64,000 nucleotides of DNA from Rhodospirillaceae bacterium (lineage in GTDB: Bacteria > Pseudomonadota > Alphaproteobacteria > Dongiales > Dongiaceae), in NCBI GenBank assembly GCA_008012315.1, contig SSEL01000023.1, forward strand, positions 124,001-188,000. Reading direction: 5' to 3'. The position numbers were made by a program, and so were the translations under genes. Each line of letters begins with the position of its first letter. Within the stretch, counting starts at the first letter, position 1. Shown here piece after piece: positions 54,579 through 62,749 of this stretch. The notes under the pieces are model-generated. The model did no database searches and was not told the DNA's origin. It saw only the letters and a list, made by a program, of their open reading frames with translations.

Positions 54579-54611
54579 GCGCAAAAGGATGGACCCAGAA
54601 GACGATAAGAA

Positions 54612-54642
54612 GCGTCCCGGAGATCCACGATCTCCGGGACGC
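54612..54642. terminator. Strong bidirectional terminator between convergent genes
   Basis: GCGTCCCGGAGATC and GATCTCCGGGACGC form a perfect 14-bp stem around CAC. It sits between the stops of the dioxygenase gene (+) and the binding-protein gene (-). On the minus strand TTCTTAT follows, a modest U-rich tail. Confidence 0.75.
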
Positions 54643-54699
54643 AATCCTTGCCAAGGAACGTGCATTGCGGCAGCGAGGGGTTTCTGATCGCCGAGGCGG

Positions 54700-55809
54700 T
54701 CAGCCGCCGGTCTTGACGCGGGTGAAATAGCGGGTCATCTCCCGTTCGGTACGGTCATCGAAGGGGACATCGGGCAGGACGGATTCGGCTCTGTCGGCCG
54801 GCGGGTAGATGCCGGGATTATCCCGCAGCTCCGGCTTCAGATAATCGCCCGCCTTGAGGTTCGGAGTTGCGATGAGTGTATTCTCGGTGAAGGCTGCCGC
54901 CGACTTGCCTTCCAGCAGGAAATTCAAGAAGGCGTAAGCGGCCTCGGGATGCGGGGCGTCCTTGGGAATGACCAGGCGATCGGCCCAACCCACCAGGCCT
55001 TCCTTGGGCATCATGACCTTGAGGTTGAGCTTTTGCCCGGCATCGGCGGCAACCTGCATGAGGCGGACGGCGTCATAGTTCCAGACCATCGCGACGCAGA
55101 GGTCGCCCGAAGCAAGATCCTGAGGATAGCGTGTACTGTCATAATAGCGGACATAGGGGCGAACGGCTTTCAACGCTTCATAGCCGCGCTTCAGCTCATC
55201 ATCGGTCGGCTTGTCGATATTCTTGACGCCGGTATAGAGCAAGGCAAGGACCATGTCGTCATCGGCGGAATCCAGCATGCTGATGCCGCAATCCTGCAGT
55301 TTCGCGGCAATTGCCGGATCGAACAACATGGCCAAACTGTCGGTCGGCGCGTCGGGGCCGAGAATTTGCTGAATCTTATCGGCATTATAGGCGATGGTGG
55401 TCAGGCCCCAATCGAGGGGAATGGAATGACGCATCTCCGGATCGGTCAGCGCCAACTGCCGTTTGATGAAAGCGGGATCGATATTGGCGAGATTTGGCAG
55501 CTTGCTGTGGTCGATTTCGTGCAGGACGCCGGCTTGGGCCAAGCGTGGCGTGGTGAATCCCGCCGTGAGTACCACGTCGAAGCCGGTGCTGCCGGCCATC
55601 AACTTGGTTTGCGGAACGACGATGCTGTCGTAATTCGATTCCTTGACCTCGATGCCGGTCTGTTTGGTGAAATCCTGCAGGACCTGTTCGGGGAAGAAAC
55701 CGGCCCAGGTATATAGATAAACTTCTTCGGCTTGCGCCGATGTGGTATTCACGGTTCCCACCGTCGCGAGGGCCAGAAGCGCCGTCGCGAAAATTGTCGT
55801 CGATTTCAT
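54700..55809 (-). CDS. Extracellular solute-binding protein, PotD/F-like, without adjacent permease
   Basis: 369 residues. A Sec signal ends near A-Q-A (about residue 27), followed by EEVYLYTWAGFFPEQVLQDF, the start typical of putrescine-binding proteins (cf. YNWSDYI in PotF). Other family words are DVVLTAGFTTP, IPLDWGLTTIAYN and VMPKEGLVGWADRL. Unlike the other two binding proteins in the window it has no permease or ATPase genes nearby. It lies 35 bases after the NylB-like hydrolase gene on the same strand, so the ligand may be a product or substrate of that hydrolase. Confidence 0.9.
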   Translation of the reverse strand: MKSTTIFATALLALATVGTVNTTSAQAEEVYLYTWAGFFPEQVLQDFTKQTGIEVKESNYDSIVVPQTKLMAGSTGFDVVLTAGFTTPRLAQAGVLHEIDHSKLPNLANIDPAFIKRQLALTDPEMRHSIPLDWGLTTIAYNADKIQQILGPDAPTDSLAMLFDPAIAAKLQDCGISMLDSADDDMVLALLYTGVKNIDKPTDDELKRGYEALKAVRPYVRYYDSTRYPQDLASGDLCVAMVWNYDAVRLMQVAADAGQKLNLKVMMPKEGLVGWADRLVIPKDAPHPEAAYAFLNFLLEGKSAAAFTENTLIATPNLKAGDYLKPELRDNPGIYPPADRAESVLPDVPFDDRTEREMTRYFTRVKTGG

Positions 55810-55844
55810 CTATTTCCTCCCATATGCGCTGCAACGGCGGCCGG

Positions 55845-57044
55845 TCATCGGCATCCGGTGCAGAAATTTCTGATGGCGTGGATCGCCGCCAAGGATTCCT
55901 TGAAGTAGTCCATGCTGAGCGCTTCCGGCCATGTTGACAATTTGACCACGGCGAAATCGGCTGCAGGGTCGAGATAGATATGCTGGCCGTGAATGCCGAG
56001 GCACATGTAGGTGCCCTTCGTCGCATCCTCGATCCAGAACTGGTTCCGATAAGTACCGTTCGGCAACTGATAGATTTCGGCATCCAGGGCGCCGCCGTGA
56101 TTGCCGAACCGCGTATCTTCAATCCAGTCGCGCGGCACGATCTGCCGTCCATTGGCTTTGCCGTTTCGTAGATGCAGCAGGGCAAAGCGGCCGAAATCCC
56201 GCAAGGCTGCGTTGAAGCCGCCATCGGCCAGCGCGGTACCCGCGCGATCCACCGTGATATAGGCGTCTTCCCCGGCGCCCATCGGCACCCATAATTCCTC
56301 GCTGATGAGCTCGGCCAGGCGCCGGCCACTCGCCCGTTCCATGATCAGCCCGAGAACATCGGTCTCGATCGAACGGTAGTTGAAAACTTGGCCATGCGGC
56401 TGATCCTGTTTGGTCAGCGTCAGGATGAACTGCCAGATCGTCTGCGGGCCATCCGGATGTGAAAGCGGCTTCCAGCCGCTGACCTCGTCGAGCTTTTGAA
56501 TGTCGGAATCGGGTGAATCATACGTCTCGTCGAAATGCACGCCGCTCATCATATCGAGTACATGTTGCACGGTGGCGCCGCGATAGGCCGTCGCGTCGAG
56601 CTCAGGCAAATAGCGCGTCACGGGTGCGGCGGGATCGATCAGGCCGCGATGGACGAGAATGCCGCAAACCGTTGCAGTGACGGATTTACTGACTGACATC
56701 GCCAGGTGCTGGCCATGTGGGGCGAAACCGTTCATATAGCGTTCCATGACGATCTCGCCCTGGGACAGGACCAGGAAGCCGCTGGTGAAACTGCCCTTGA
56801 GGAAATCGCCGACGGTGCGGCGGCGCCCCGCGAAATCGAATTCGATGCCGTCGAGATCCTGCTTGCGCTCCGGCAACTGTGCGACGGGGCCGGGGCCACG
56901 CCAGATCTTGGCGGTCGGGGTCATCTCGCGGACATTCTGGAAGGTCCAGCGGTTATAAGGTGCGAACATCCAGCCGGTACGCGGGATGATGGGCGCACCC
57001 CGCTTCATGGGATCGCGGAAGGTCGTGCTCTGGTCGGCGGTCAC
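55845..57044 (-). CDS. Serine hydrolase, class C beta-lactamase fold, NylB-like
   Basis: 399 residues, no signal peptide. The SxxK nucleophile motif is AMSVSKSVTATVCG. The second-motif Tyr is in VFNYRSIETDVLGLIMERASG, the arrangement seen in 6-aminohexanoate-dimer hydrolase NylB and carboxylesterases of family VIII. The C-terminal part has the GIHGQHIYLDPAADFAVVKLS segment. It would hydrolyse an amide or ester. It is the first gene of a leftward pair with an orphan binding protein and is divergent from a LysR gene. It need not act on nylon oligomers. Confidence 0.88.
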   Translation of the reverse strand: MTADQSTTFRDPMKRGAPIIPRTGWMFAPYNRWTFQNVREMTPTAKIWRGPGPVAQLPERKQDLDGIEFDFAGRRRTVGDFLKGSFTSGFLVLSQGEIVMERYMNGFAPHGQHLAMSVSKSVTATVCGILVHRGLIDPAAPVTRYLPELDATAYRGATVQHVLDMMSGVHFDETYDSPDSDIQKLDEVSGWKPLSHPDGPQTIWQFILTLTKQDQPHGQVFNYRSIETDVLGLIMERASGRRLAELISEELWVPMGAGEDAYITVDRAGTALADGGFNAALRDFGRFALLHLRNGKANGRQIVPRDWIEDTRFGNHGGALDAEIYQLPNGTYRNQFWIEDATKGTYMCLGIHGQHIYLDPAADFAVVKLSTWPEALSMDYFKESLAAIHAIRNFCTGCR

Positions 57045-57162
57045 GGTCGTCGAATCTCCTGATCTCGGGGTGTAAGACGATAGAAAATGCCGGGCAAGCG
57101 GGACAAATAGCTATTGCTCACCGTCGCTTGACAAAAACTCAACTAAAGGCCATGCAAGGACC

Positions 57163-58071
57163 ATGACCTTCCCATCCCTCAATGCGATCCGGGTATTCGA
57201 AGCGGCTGCCCGCCTTGGCAGCCTGAAGGATGCCGCGACCGAAATGGGACTGACGTCGTCGGCCGTCAGTCGCCATATCCGCTCGCTGGAAGATGCGCTG
57301 GGGGCGCAGCTTTTCAACCGGGGATTCCGCGAGGTGACGCTCACTACCCGGGGACGGGATTATGCCCGTCGCCTGAGGGAAGCCTTCAGGATCATCGAGA
57401 CCGCCACGGAAGATGCCAGCGTTCACAGCCAGATCCGACCCAATCGCTCCAAGTACATCGTTCTGTCCGGTGAAACGACTTTCATCAATTTATGGCTGAT
57501 GGACCGGCTGGCGAAGTTCCGCCAGCTCCATCCCGAATTCGAGTTCGAAGTCTCGACATCCACTTCCGATGACAATCCGAAAGCCGATCTATCGGTCTTC
57601 TCGGCCTTCGAAGAAAAGAACGATCCTGCGCTCAAGCCCCTGCTGCCGCTCAGCACCATGGCGGTCTGTTCGCCGTCTTTGCTACAAGGCGCACGCCCGC
57701 TCAAAGTGCCTGCCGATCTCGCCGGGCATCGCCTGTTGCATGAAGGCACGACGGCCTGGTGGGAGGAATGGCTGGCGCAGGAAGGGGTTAGCGACATCGA
57801 CGTCAAAGGCGGCGCGGTCTTCCATGATCCGACGCTGGTCATCCGCGAGGCCGTCAATGGTGGCGGTGTCGCGCTTGCCGACACGATCATGGCTGAGGAC
57901 CTGATGAAGCGCGGCCATCTGGTTTCGCCATTTCCGATCCGCCACCGGCTGACCGCCGGCTACTATCTGAAGCAGAAGCCAAGCGTCGCCAGCAAGCCCG
58001 GCATCCGCCAGTTCCGCGACTGGCTTTTTGCCGAAATCGAGCAACATAAGCGCGACATGCAGTTGACGTAA
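57163..58071 (+). CDS. LysR family regulator, GcvA type
   Basis: 302 residues. The HTH reads LGSLKDAATEMGLTSSAVSRHIRSLEDALG, followed by LFNRGFREVTLTTRGRDYA. The ligand-binding half is typical of GcvA-like proteins. It is divergent from the serine hydrolase gene with 118 bases between starts, and is followed after 75 bases by an EamA transporter, so it may control either side. AAGGAC precedes the ATG; a TTGACA word at 57127-57132 is close to the start. Confidence 0.92.
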   Translation: MTFPSLNAIRVFEAAARLGSLKDAATEMGLTSSAVSRHIRSLEDALGAQLFNRGFREVTLTTRGRDYARRLREAFRIIETATEDASVHSQIRPNRSKYIVLSGETTFINLWLMDRLAKFRQLHPEFEFEVSTSTSDDNPKADLSVFSAFEEKNDPALKPLLPLSTMAVCSPSLLQGARPLKVPADLAGHRLLHEGTTAWWEEWLAQEGVSDIDVKGGAVFHDPTLVIREAVNGGGVALADTIMAEDLMKRGHLVSPFPIRHRLTAGYYLKQKPSVASKPGIRQFRDWLFAEIEQHKRDMQLT

Positions 58072-58146
58072 CGGCATAGGTCCGGCGCTTCCGGCAAGCA
58101 GGGGAAGTTGCTAGATTGCGCTCGGGCATGTGGTCGGCGGGGGGAC

Positions 58147-59046
58147 ATGACGAAGGCTCAGGGAACGACGTTAGGCGTGATCGCGATCGCCTGCTGGTCC
58201 GTTTATGGCGTGTTGCTCGCGTCGAACGCTGTCACCCCACCCTTTCGCTCGATGGCAATCGTCTTCACGTTTGCCACTGCCGTCTTGCTGGGGCGCCGGC
58301 TCGTTAAAGGGCATGGCCTGCGCGATCTCTTTCGTATTCATCTATCGACCCTGGCTTTGGGGGTCTTGGGTCTGTTCGGCAGCAATTGCCTCTATGTCGT
58401 CGCCCTGTCGCTGGGTGGTGAACCGGTCACGGTCAATATCGCCTCGCTGAGTTGGCCGGTCTTCATGGTGGCGCTGATCGCCGCCTTCGGCATCGGACGC
58501 CCCGGCCGATGGGATGCCATTGCCATGATTGTCGGCTTCAGCGGCGTCGTGCTGGTTTCCCTGAAAGAAAGCCGCATCGAACTCGATTGGCCGGTCTGCG
58601 TCGGCCTGGTGGGTGCGCTCTGCTGGGCGGTCTATTCGGGCTTTCGCACCCGCGTTCCGGCCGGGCCGCCTGATGCCATGATCGCCTTCGTGGGGACGAG
58701 CGCACTGATCTGCTGGGGCATCACGCTGGGCTTCGAACGAGGGGAGGTTCCCTTGAATGAATTCATCCGGCTGGCGGCGGTGGGACTGATTCCGGTCGGT
58801 TTGGCCAATCTCGCTTGGGATCTGGGCGCGCGGCATGGCGATCCCATCCTGCTTGCCGGCTTCAGCTTTGCCGAACCGGTCGCTTCGACGGCGCTCATCG
58901 CTCTGATCCTGGCGCATCCGGTCGGGCCAATCGACATCGCCGCATTAGGGCTTGTCTGTGTCGCCATATGCCTTAGCGTTGCCGGTGAGCGCCAAAGACG
59001 CCTGATCAGGCAACGACATCGACCTGACGATCGCCGAGTTGTTTAG
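58147..59046 (+). CDS. EamA/DMT family transporter
   Basis: 299 residues from the ATG at 58147 behind GGGGG; the frame begins earlier at a TTG. Ten hydrophobic segments and two EamA repeats are visible (LGVIAIACWSVYGVLLASN; LVGALCWAVYSGFRTRVP). The C-terminal repeat ends with LLAGFSFAEPVASTALIALIL. It is a drug/metabolite-type transporter of the inner membrane, function by homology only. It lies 30 bases before the DddQ-like cupin and probably exports or imports its substrate or product. Confidence 0.9.
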   Translation: MTKAQGTTLGVIAIACWSVYGVLLASNAVTPPFRSMAIVFTFATAVLLGRRLVKGHGLRDLFRIHLSTLALGVLGLFGSNCLYVVALSLGGEPVTVNIASLSWPVFMVALIAAFGIGRPGRWDAIAMIVGFSGVVLVSLKESRIELDWPVCVGLVGALCWAVYSGFRTRVPAGPPDAMIAFVGTSALICWGITLGFERGEVPLNEFIRLAAVGLIPVGLANLAWDLGARHGDPILLAGFSFAEPVASTALIALILAHPVGPIDIAALGLVCVAICLSVAGERQRRLIRQRHRPDDRRVV

Positions 59047-59076
59047 CCGCTTCGCCGCCCTTAAAGGATTGCCGCT

Positions 59077-59667
59077 ATGAGCAGAGACCAGAATCTTCAA
59101 CAATTCGTGAGCGCGCTCGACAAGGCCATCTTCCATCGCTTGGCGGCCGGATCGCCGGAGCGCGATCTGGCGCGACGGATCTTCGAGGCGCTGCAAAAGC
59201 CCGGCGAGCGGGGTCAACGCGCCGACCAGGCAGCCTTGCCGGCGCAGCAATATCTGCCGCAAGCTTTGGAAACGGCCAGAAGCGGTCCGGCGGATCTTGC
59301 GGCCGTGGCGGATGCCTTCGAGACACTGGCGCCGCAGCTGAACTGGTACCGGCGGAAAGGCAGCGACGCCGCCGGGCAAATATTCGCCGATGGCCATGCC
59401 AATGCCAGCATCGTCGGCGCCGAGGGATTTGAGCGCCGCACGGATGTGCAGGTCGGCGTCAGCCTGCTTGCGCCGAACATTCAATATGTCGATCATCATC
59501 ATCCGCCGGCGGAGGTCTATCTGGTCCTGTCACCGGGGGCCTGGCGGCAGGAGCAGCGTACCTGGCACGAGCCCGGCCTTGGCGGCATCGTCTACAACAC
59601 GCCGGACATCGTGCATGCCATGAAAGCCGGCGACCATCCGCTCTTCGCCATCTGGTGCCTGGCTTGA
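59077..59667 (+). CDS. Cupin of the DMSP lyase family, DddQ-like
   Basis: 196 residues, cytoplasmic. The metal site is YVDHHHPPAEVYLVLSPG: His140-142, Glu146 and Tyr148, with His180 in TPDIVHAMKAGDHP. From His142 to His180 is 38 residues, the same spacing I recall for His125 and His163 of DddQ, whose Glu129 and Tyr131 would correspond to Glu146 and Tyr148 here. DddQ cleaves dimethylsulfoniopropionate to dimethyl sulfide and acrylate. Family members in soil bacteria may use another substrate. AAGGA precedes the ATG. A LysR gene and an EamA transporter lie upstream. Confidence 0.85.
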   Translation: MSRDQNLQQFVSALDKAIFHRLAAGSPERDLARRIFEALQKPGERGQRADQAALPAQQYLPQALETARSGPADLAAVADAFETLAPQLNWYRRKGSDAAGQIFADGHANASIVGAEGFERRTDVQVGVSLLAPNIQYVDHHHPPAEVYLVLSPGAWRQEQRTWHEPGLGGIVYNTPDIVHAMKAGDHPLFAIWCLA

Positions 59668-59811
59668 GCGGACAAGCACAATCTTGCCGGGGCGAAGATC
59701 GGCCGCGTCGCGACAACCTTTACATCCGCCGCTGATCGGGGTTAGTACCGGATGTTAATTTGAACTGGTCCTCTAGCCGCTGACTTGGCGCGTTCAGCCG
59801 GATTTGCTGCT

Positions 59812-61026
59812 ATGGCCATCCGTCCCGATGGCCCTTTAATGGATGGTCGTTTTAAAGATCGGGATGTCATGGCATTGCGCGCAATAAACCCCCATCGCAA
59901 TCTCTGGCTGGATTTTTTCCGTGGCCTGGCGCTTGTCTTCATCGTTGTCGATCACATTTCAAACAGTCCAACATCGCTGCTGACGCTGCGCAATTACGCA
60001 TTATGTGATGCCAGTGAAGTGTTCGTCTTCATTTCCGGTGTCGCGACCATGATGGCCTTCCGGAAATATGTGGCGACGCGGGGATTGACAGCCGCCTGGG
60101 CCAAGCTGCTGTATCGCTCGGGCAAGATCTATGTGGCTTATCTGTTGGTCGCGCTGGCATTGACGCTGGTCGGCGTCCTGCTCAACCGGTGGGGATGGAC
60201 CTATGCGGCCGTCTGGCTCGGCCATGCCGCGCAGTTTCTCGATGATCCGCTGCTCTATCTCTTCCATATCGCGGTCTTTTATCTGCAGCCGGCGCTGTCC
60301 AACATCCTGCCTCTTTACGTTTTTCTGATGCTGGCGGCGCCGCTTCTGATCTGCTCGATCGAGCGGGCGCCGGTTTTGACCTTTTTCCTCAGTCTGCTGA
60401 TCTGGCGGTTCGCGCCGCATCTCAATGCCTTGCTGCCCAGCGATACAGGTGACGGATATTTCTTCGATCCTTTCGCCTGGCAATTGATCTTTACCCTGGG
60501 ATTGCTGTTCGGCAGATGGGGCGGCAATATCCTGGCATTCCTGGATCGCCATCCCGTCTGGATCACCTGGCTTATGGGGATTTTTGCCGCCTTGGCCGCC
60601 ATACAGGCCTGGATCTGGCATCGCCCGGAGCTCTACGCAGTCTTTCCGCCACCGGAAGTGAAAGGGTGGCTGTATCCGATCAGCAAGACGCATCTCGATA
60701 TCTGCCGGGCCATCAGCTTTCTGGCGATTGCCTGGCTCATACGAATGAGCGTCAGCAAGACGCATTTGAACTGGTCCCGGCCGCCAGTGGCTTTCATTGC
60801 GCTGATCGGCCGGAACGGGCTTCCGTGTTTCGCGCTTGGCACGATCATTTCCCTGATCGGCGATGCGATCACCCTCAATACCGCCTGGATGTCGTCGCTT
60901 TATGAGGGGATGCTGATCGACTTGGCGGCCGTTTCCGCGATGACCATAACGGCTTACTGCTCGGAATCCTGGCGTGACGTAAAGGCGCGCCTGATGTCGT
61001 TCCGGATGGCTTCCGATGCGGGTTGA
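59812..61026 (+). CDS. opgC: OpgC family membrane protein (glucan succinyltransferase-like)
   Basis: About 404 residues if it starts at 59812; ATGs at 59839 and 59869 are alternatives and the last directly precedes the conserved ALRAINPHRNLWLDFFRGLALVFI. At least ten membrane segments are visible. Diagnostic OpgC words are LDFFRGLALVFIVVDH, ASEVFVFISGVATMMAF and FYLQPALSNILPLYVFLMLAAP. OpgC transfers succinyl groups to periplasmic osmoregulated glucans; opgG/H are not in the window, so the role may be elsewhere. No obvious link to neighbours. Confidence 0.88.
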   Translation: MAIRPDGPLMDGRFKDRDVMALRAINPHRNLWLDFFRGLALVFIVVDHISNSPTSLLTLRNYALCDASEVFVFISGVATMMAFRKYVATRGLTAAWAKLLYRSGKIYVAYLLVALALTLVGVLLNRWGWTYAAVWLGHAAQFLDDPLLYLFHIAVFYLQPALSNILPLYVFLMLAAPLLICSIERAPVLTFFLSLLIWRFAPHLNALLPSDTGDGYFFDPFAWQLIFTLGLLFGRWGGNILAFLDRHPVWITWLMGIFAALAAIQAWIWHRPELYAVFPPPEVKGWLYPISKTHLDICRAISFLAIAWLIRMSVSKTHLNWSRPPVAFIALIGRNGLPCFALGTIISLIGDAITLNTAWMSSLYEGMLIDLAAVSAMTITAYCSESWRDVKARLMSFRMASDAG

Positions 61027-61092
61027 ACGCGGCTAGGCTCGTAAAGGGCAGGATTTGTCAGGGGCGTTGCCTCGGGCGGGGGATGTGGGCGG

Positions 61093-62571
61093 ATGGTTTC
61101 CATAACATCACCGATCTTCAGGCTGCCGAAAGAGTCGCGTCTTCCTTTGCGTGACCAGATTTGCGAGGTCGTGAGCAAGGCGCTCGCGACCGCGGCCCTC
61201 CCGCTGGATATGCCCTTGCCGTCCTGCCGCGATCTTGCCCAGCAGCTTGGCGTGTCGCGGAACACCGTCTATTCGGCCTATGCCCGGCTCGTCGACCTCG
61301 GCCTCATCTATGCGCGTGACCGGTCGGGGTATTACGGCTGCGAAGGCGCCGCCGCACTGCAACCGACGATGATCGAGCGTGACGCCCCGGCCCTCAGCGG
61401 CGATGACCTGTTGTCGATCGACGGGATCAAGCCGGCGGCGTTGCGGCGTGTCCGCCATCCCGGCGACTGGTTCACTTACCAATATCCATTTGTCTATAAC
61501 CAGACGGAGCCGGGGCTTTTCCCGATCGATGCCTGGCGGGAATGTTCCCGCCGCGCACTCAATCGCGGCACGGTCGATGAATGGACCAGTGATTCCATCG
61601 ATGGCGACAGCGCGCATTTGCTGCGCCAGTTGCGGCACCGTCTCCTGGTTTATCGTGGTCTCTATGTAAACGACGATGAGATCATGATCACTTTGGGCTC
61701 GCAAAACGCGCTGGCGATCATCGGCCTTCTGATGCGCAGCCTGAAAGGCAGGATCGCCATCGAGGATCCGGGTTATCCAGATGCGCGAAATGCATTCCTG
61801 ATCGCTGGCAATGCGCTTGCCGGCGTTCCGGTGGACCGGGACGGCCTGACCGTGTCGAAAATCCCATCCGGCTGCAAGCTGGTGTATGTGACGCCCAGCC
61901 ACCAGTTTCCCACCTCCGTCACGCTGTCATTGCAGCGGCGCCATGATCTGGTGCAAGCGGCAGGCAAAGGCGGATATCTGGTTTTGGAGGATGATTACGA
62001 GGCTAATCTCAGCAGCACCGGTCCTTCATTGCCCGCATTGCGCTCTCTCGATCGTGACGGCCGCGTCATTTATATCAGCAGCTTTTCAAAGACATTGTCG
62101 CCGGGCTTGCGGCTCGGCTTCATGGTCGCACATCGGGACATCATCCGCGAAGCACGCGCGGTCCGCGGCTACCTCGTCCGGCATGCGCCGACGCTCATCC
62201 AGGAGACGGCGGCATTGTTTCTCGGTCTCGGTTATCACGATTCGCATTTGCGCAAGGTGGAGCGCCGCCGCCGGGAAGGATGGAAGAGCATGCAAAAGGC
62301 TATCGAGCGCTATCTCGACGACTTCGAGGTCATGCAGTCGCCGGGCGGGACTTCCTTTTGGCTGAAAGGTCCCGATGGCTTCAATGCATCGATCCTCCGG
62401 GAACGTCTTCTGCAAAAGGGCGCGATCATCGACCAGGGCCAGACCTTCTATCTCAAGAACGATATCCTCAATACCTTCCGTCTGGGATTCGCCTATATCG
62501 ATCTCGATCGTATCGAGGCGGGCATCCGGCTCATCGGAAAGGAAGCCAGGCAGTGCCTGGACATGCGTTAG
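61093..62571 (+). CDS. MocR-type regulator (GntR HTH fused to aminotransferase domain)
   Basis: 492 residues. The N-terminal winged helix is PLRDQICEVVSKAL, then PSCRDLAQQLGVSRNTVYSAYARLVDLGLIYARDRSGYY. The C-terminal part has the fold type I aminotransferase pattern: ITLGSQNALAIIGLLMRS, EDPGYPDARNAF, YVTPSHQFPTSVTLSLQRR, LEDDYEANLS and the PLP lysine in YISSFSKTLSPGLRLGF. MocR proteins such as GabR are PLP-dependent regulators of aminotransferase or PLP-related genes. Here the next gene on the same strand is a class III aminotransferase, with direct repeats in between. Confidence 0.93.
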   Translation: MVSITSPIFRLPKESRLPLRDQICEVVSKALATAALPLDMPLPSCRDLAQQLGVSRNTVYSAYARLVDLGLIYARDRSGYYGCEGAAALQPTMIERDAPALSGDDLLSIDGIKPAALRRVRHPGDWFTYQYPFVYNQTEPGLFPIDAWRECSRRALNRGTVDEWTSDSIDGDSAHLLRQLRHRLLVYRGLYVNDDEIMITLGSQNALAIIGLLMRSLKGRIAIEDPGYPDARNAFLIAGNALAGVPVDRDGLTVSKIPSGCKLVYVTPSHQFPTSVTLSLQRRHDLVQAAGKGGYLVLEDDYEANLSSTGPSLPALRSLDRDGRVIYISSFSKTLSPGLRLGFMVAHRDIIREARAVRGYLVRHAPTLIQETAALFLGLGYHDSHLRKVERRRREGWKSMQKAIERYLDDFEVMQSPGGTSFWLKGPDGFNASILRERLLQKGAIIDQGQTFYLKNDILNTFRLGFAYIDLDRIEAGIRLIGKEARQCLDMR

Positions 62572-62605
62572 GCCCGGCTTGCTCCGAGGCTATCTCTCCG
62601 CCGAA

Positions 62606-62637
62606 CTGTCCCTTTAAATCTGCAAATCTGTCCCTTT
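62606..62637. repeat. Direct repeats, candidate MocR binding site
   Basis: CTGTCCCTTT occurs at 62606-62615 and 62628-62637. The copies are 22 bp apart, two helical turns, so both lie on the same face of the DNA. They are in the 178-base gap between the MocR gene and the aminotransferase gene. GabR-type regulators bind direct repeats, so this is a good candidate operator. A near-copy of the reverse complement, AAAGGGCAG, is at 61047-61055 before the MocR gene. Confidence 0.6.
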
Positions 62638-62749
62638 TCCTCGCTGCCCGCTGTTGCCATCGTGAACGGGAGTGGGCGAGGAGAGGCCATGTTGCCTTGC
62701 TTGGGTTCCGCCCCGGCTCCCGCTGCGCAATCGGACAGAGAGGCTTGTC

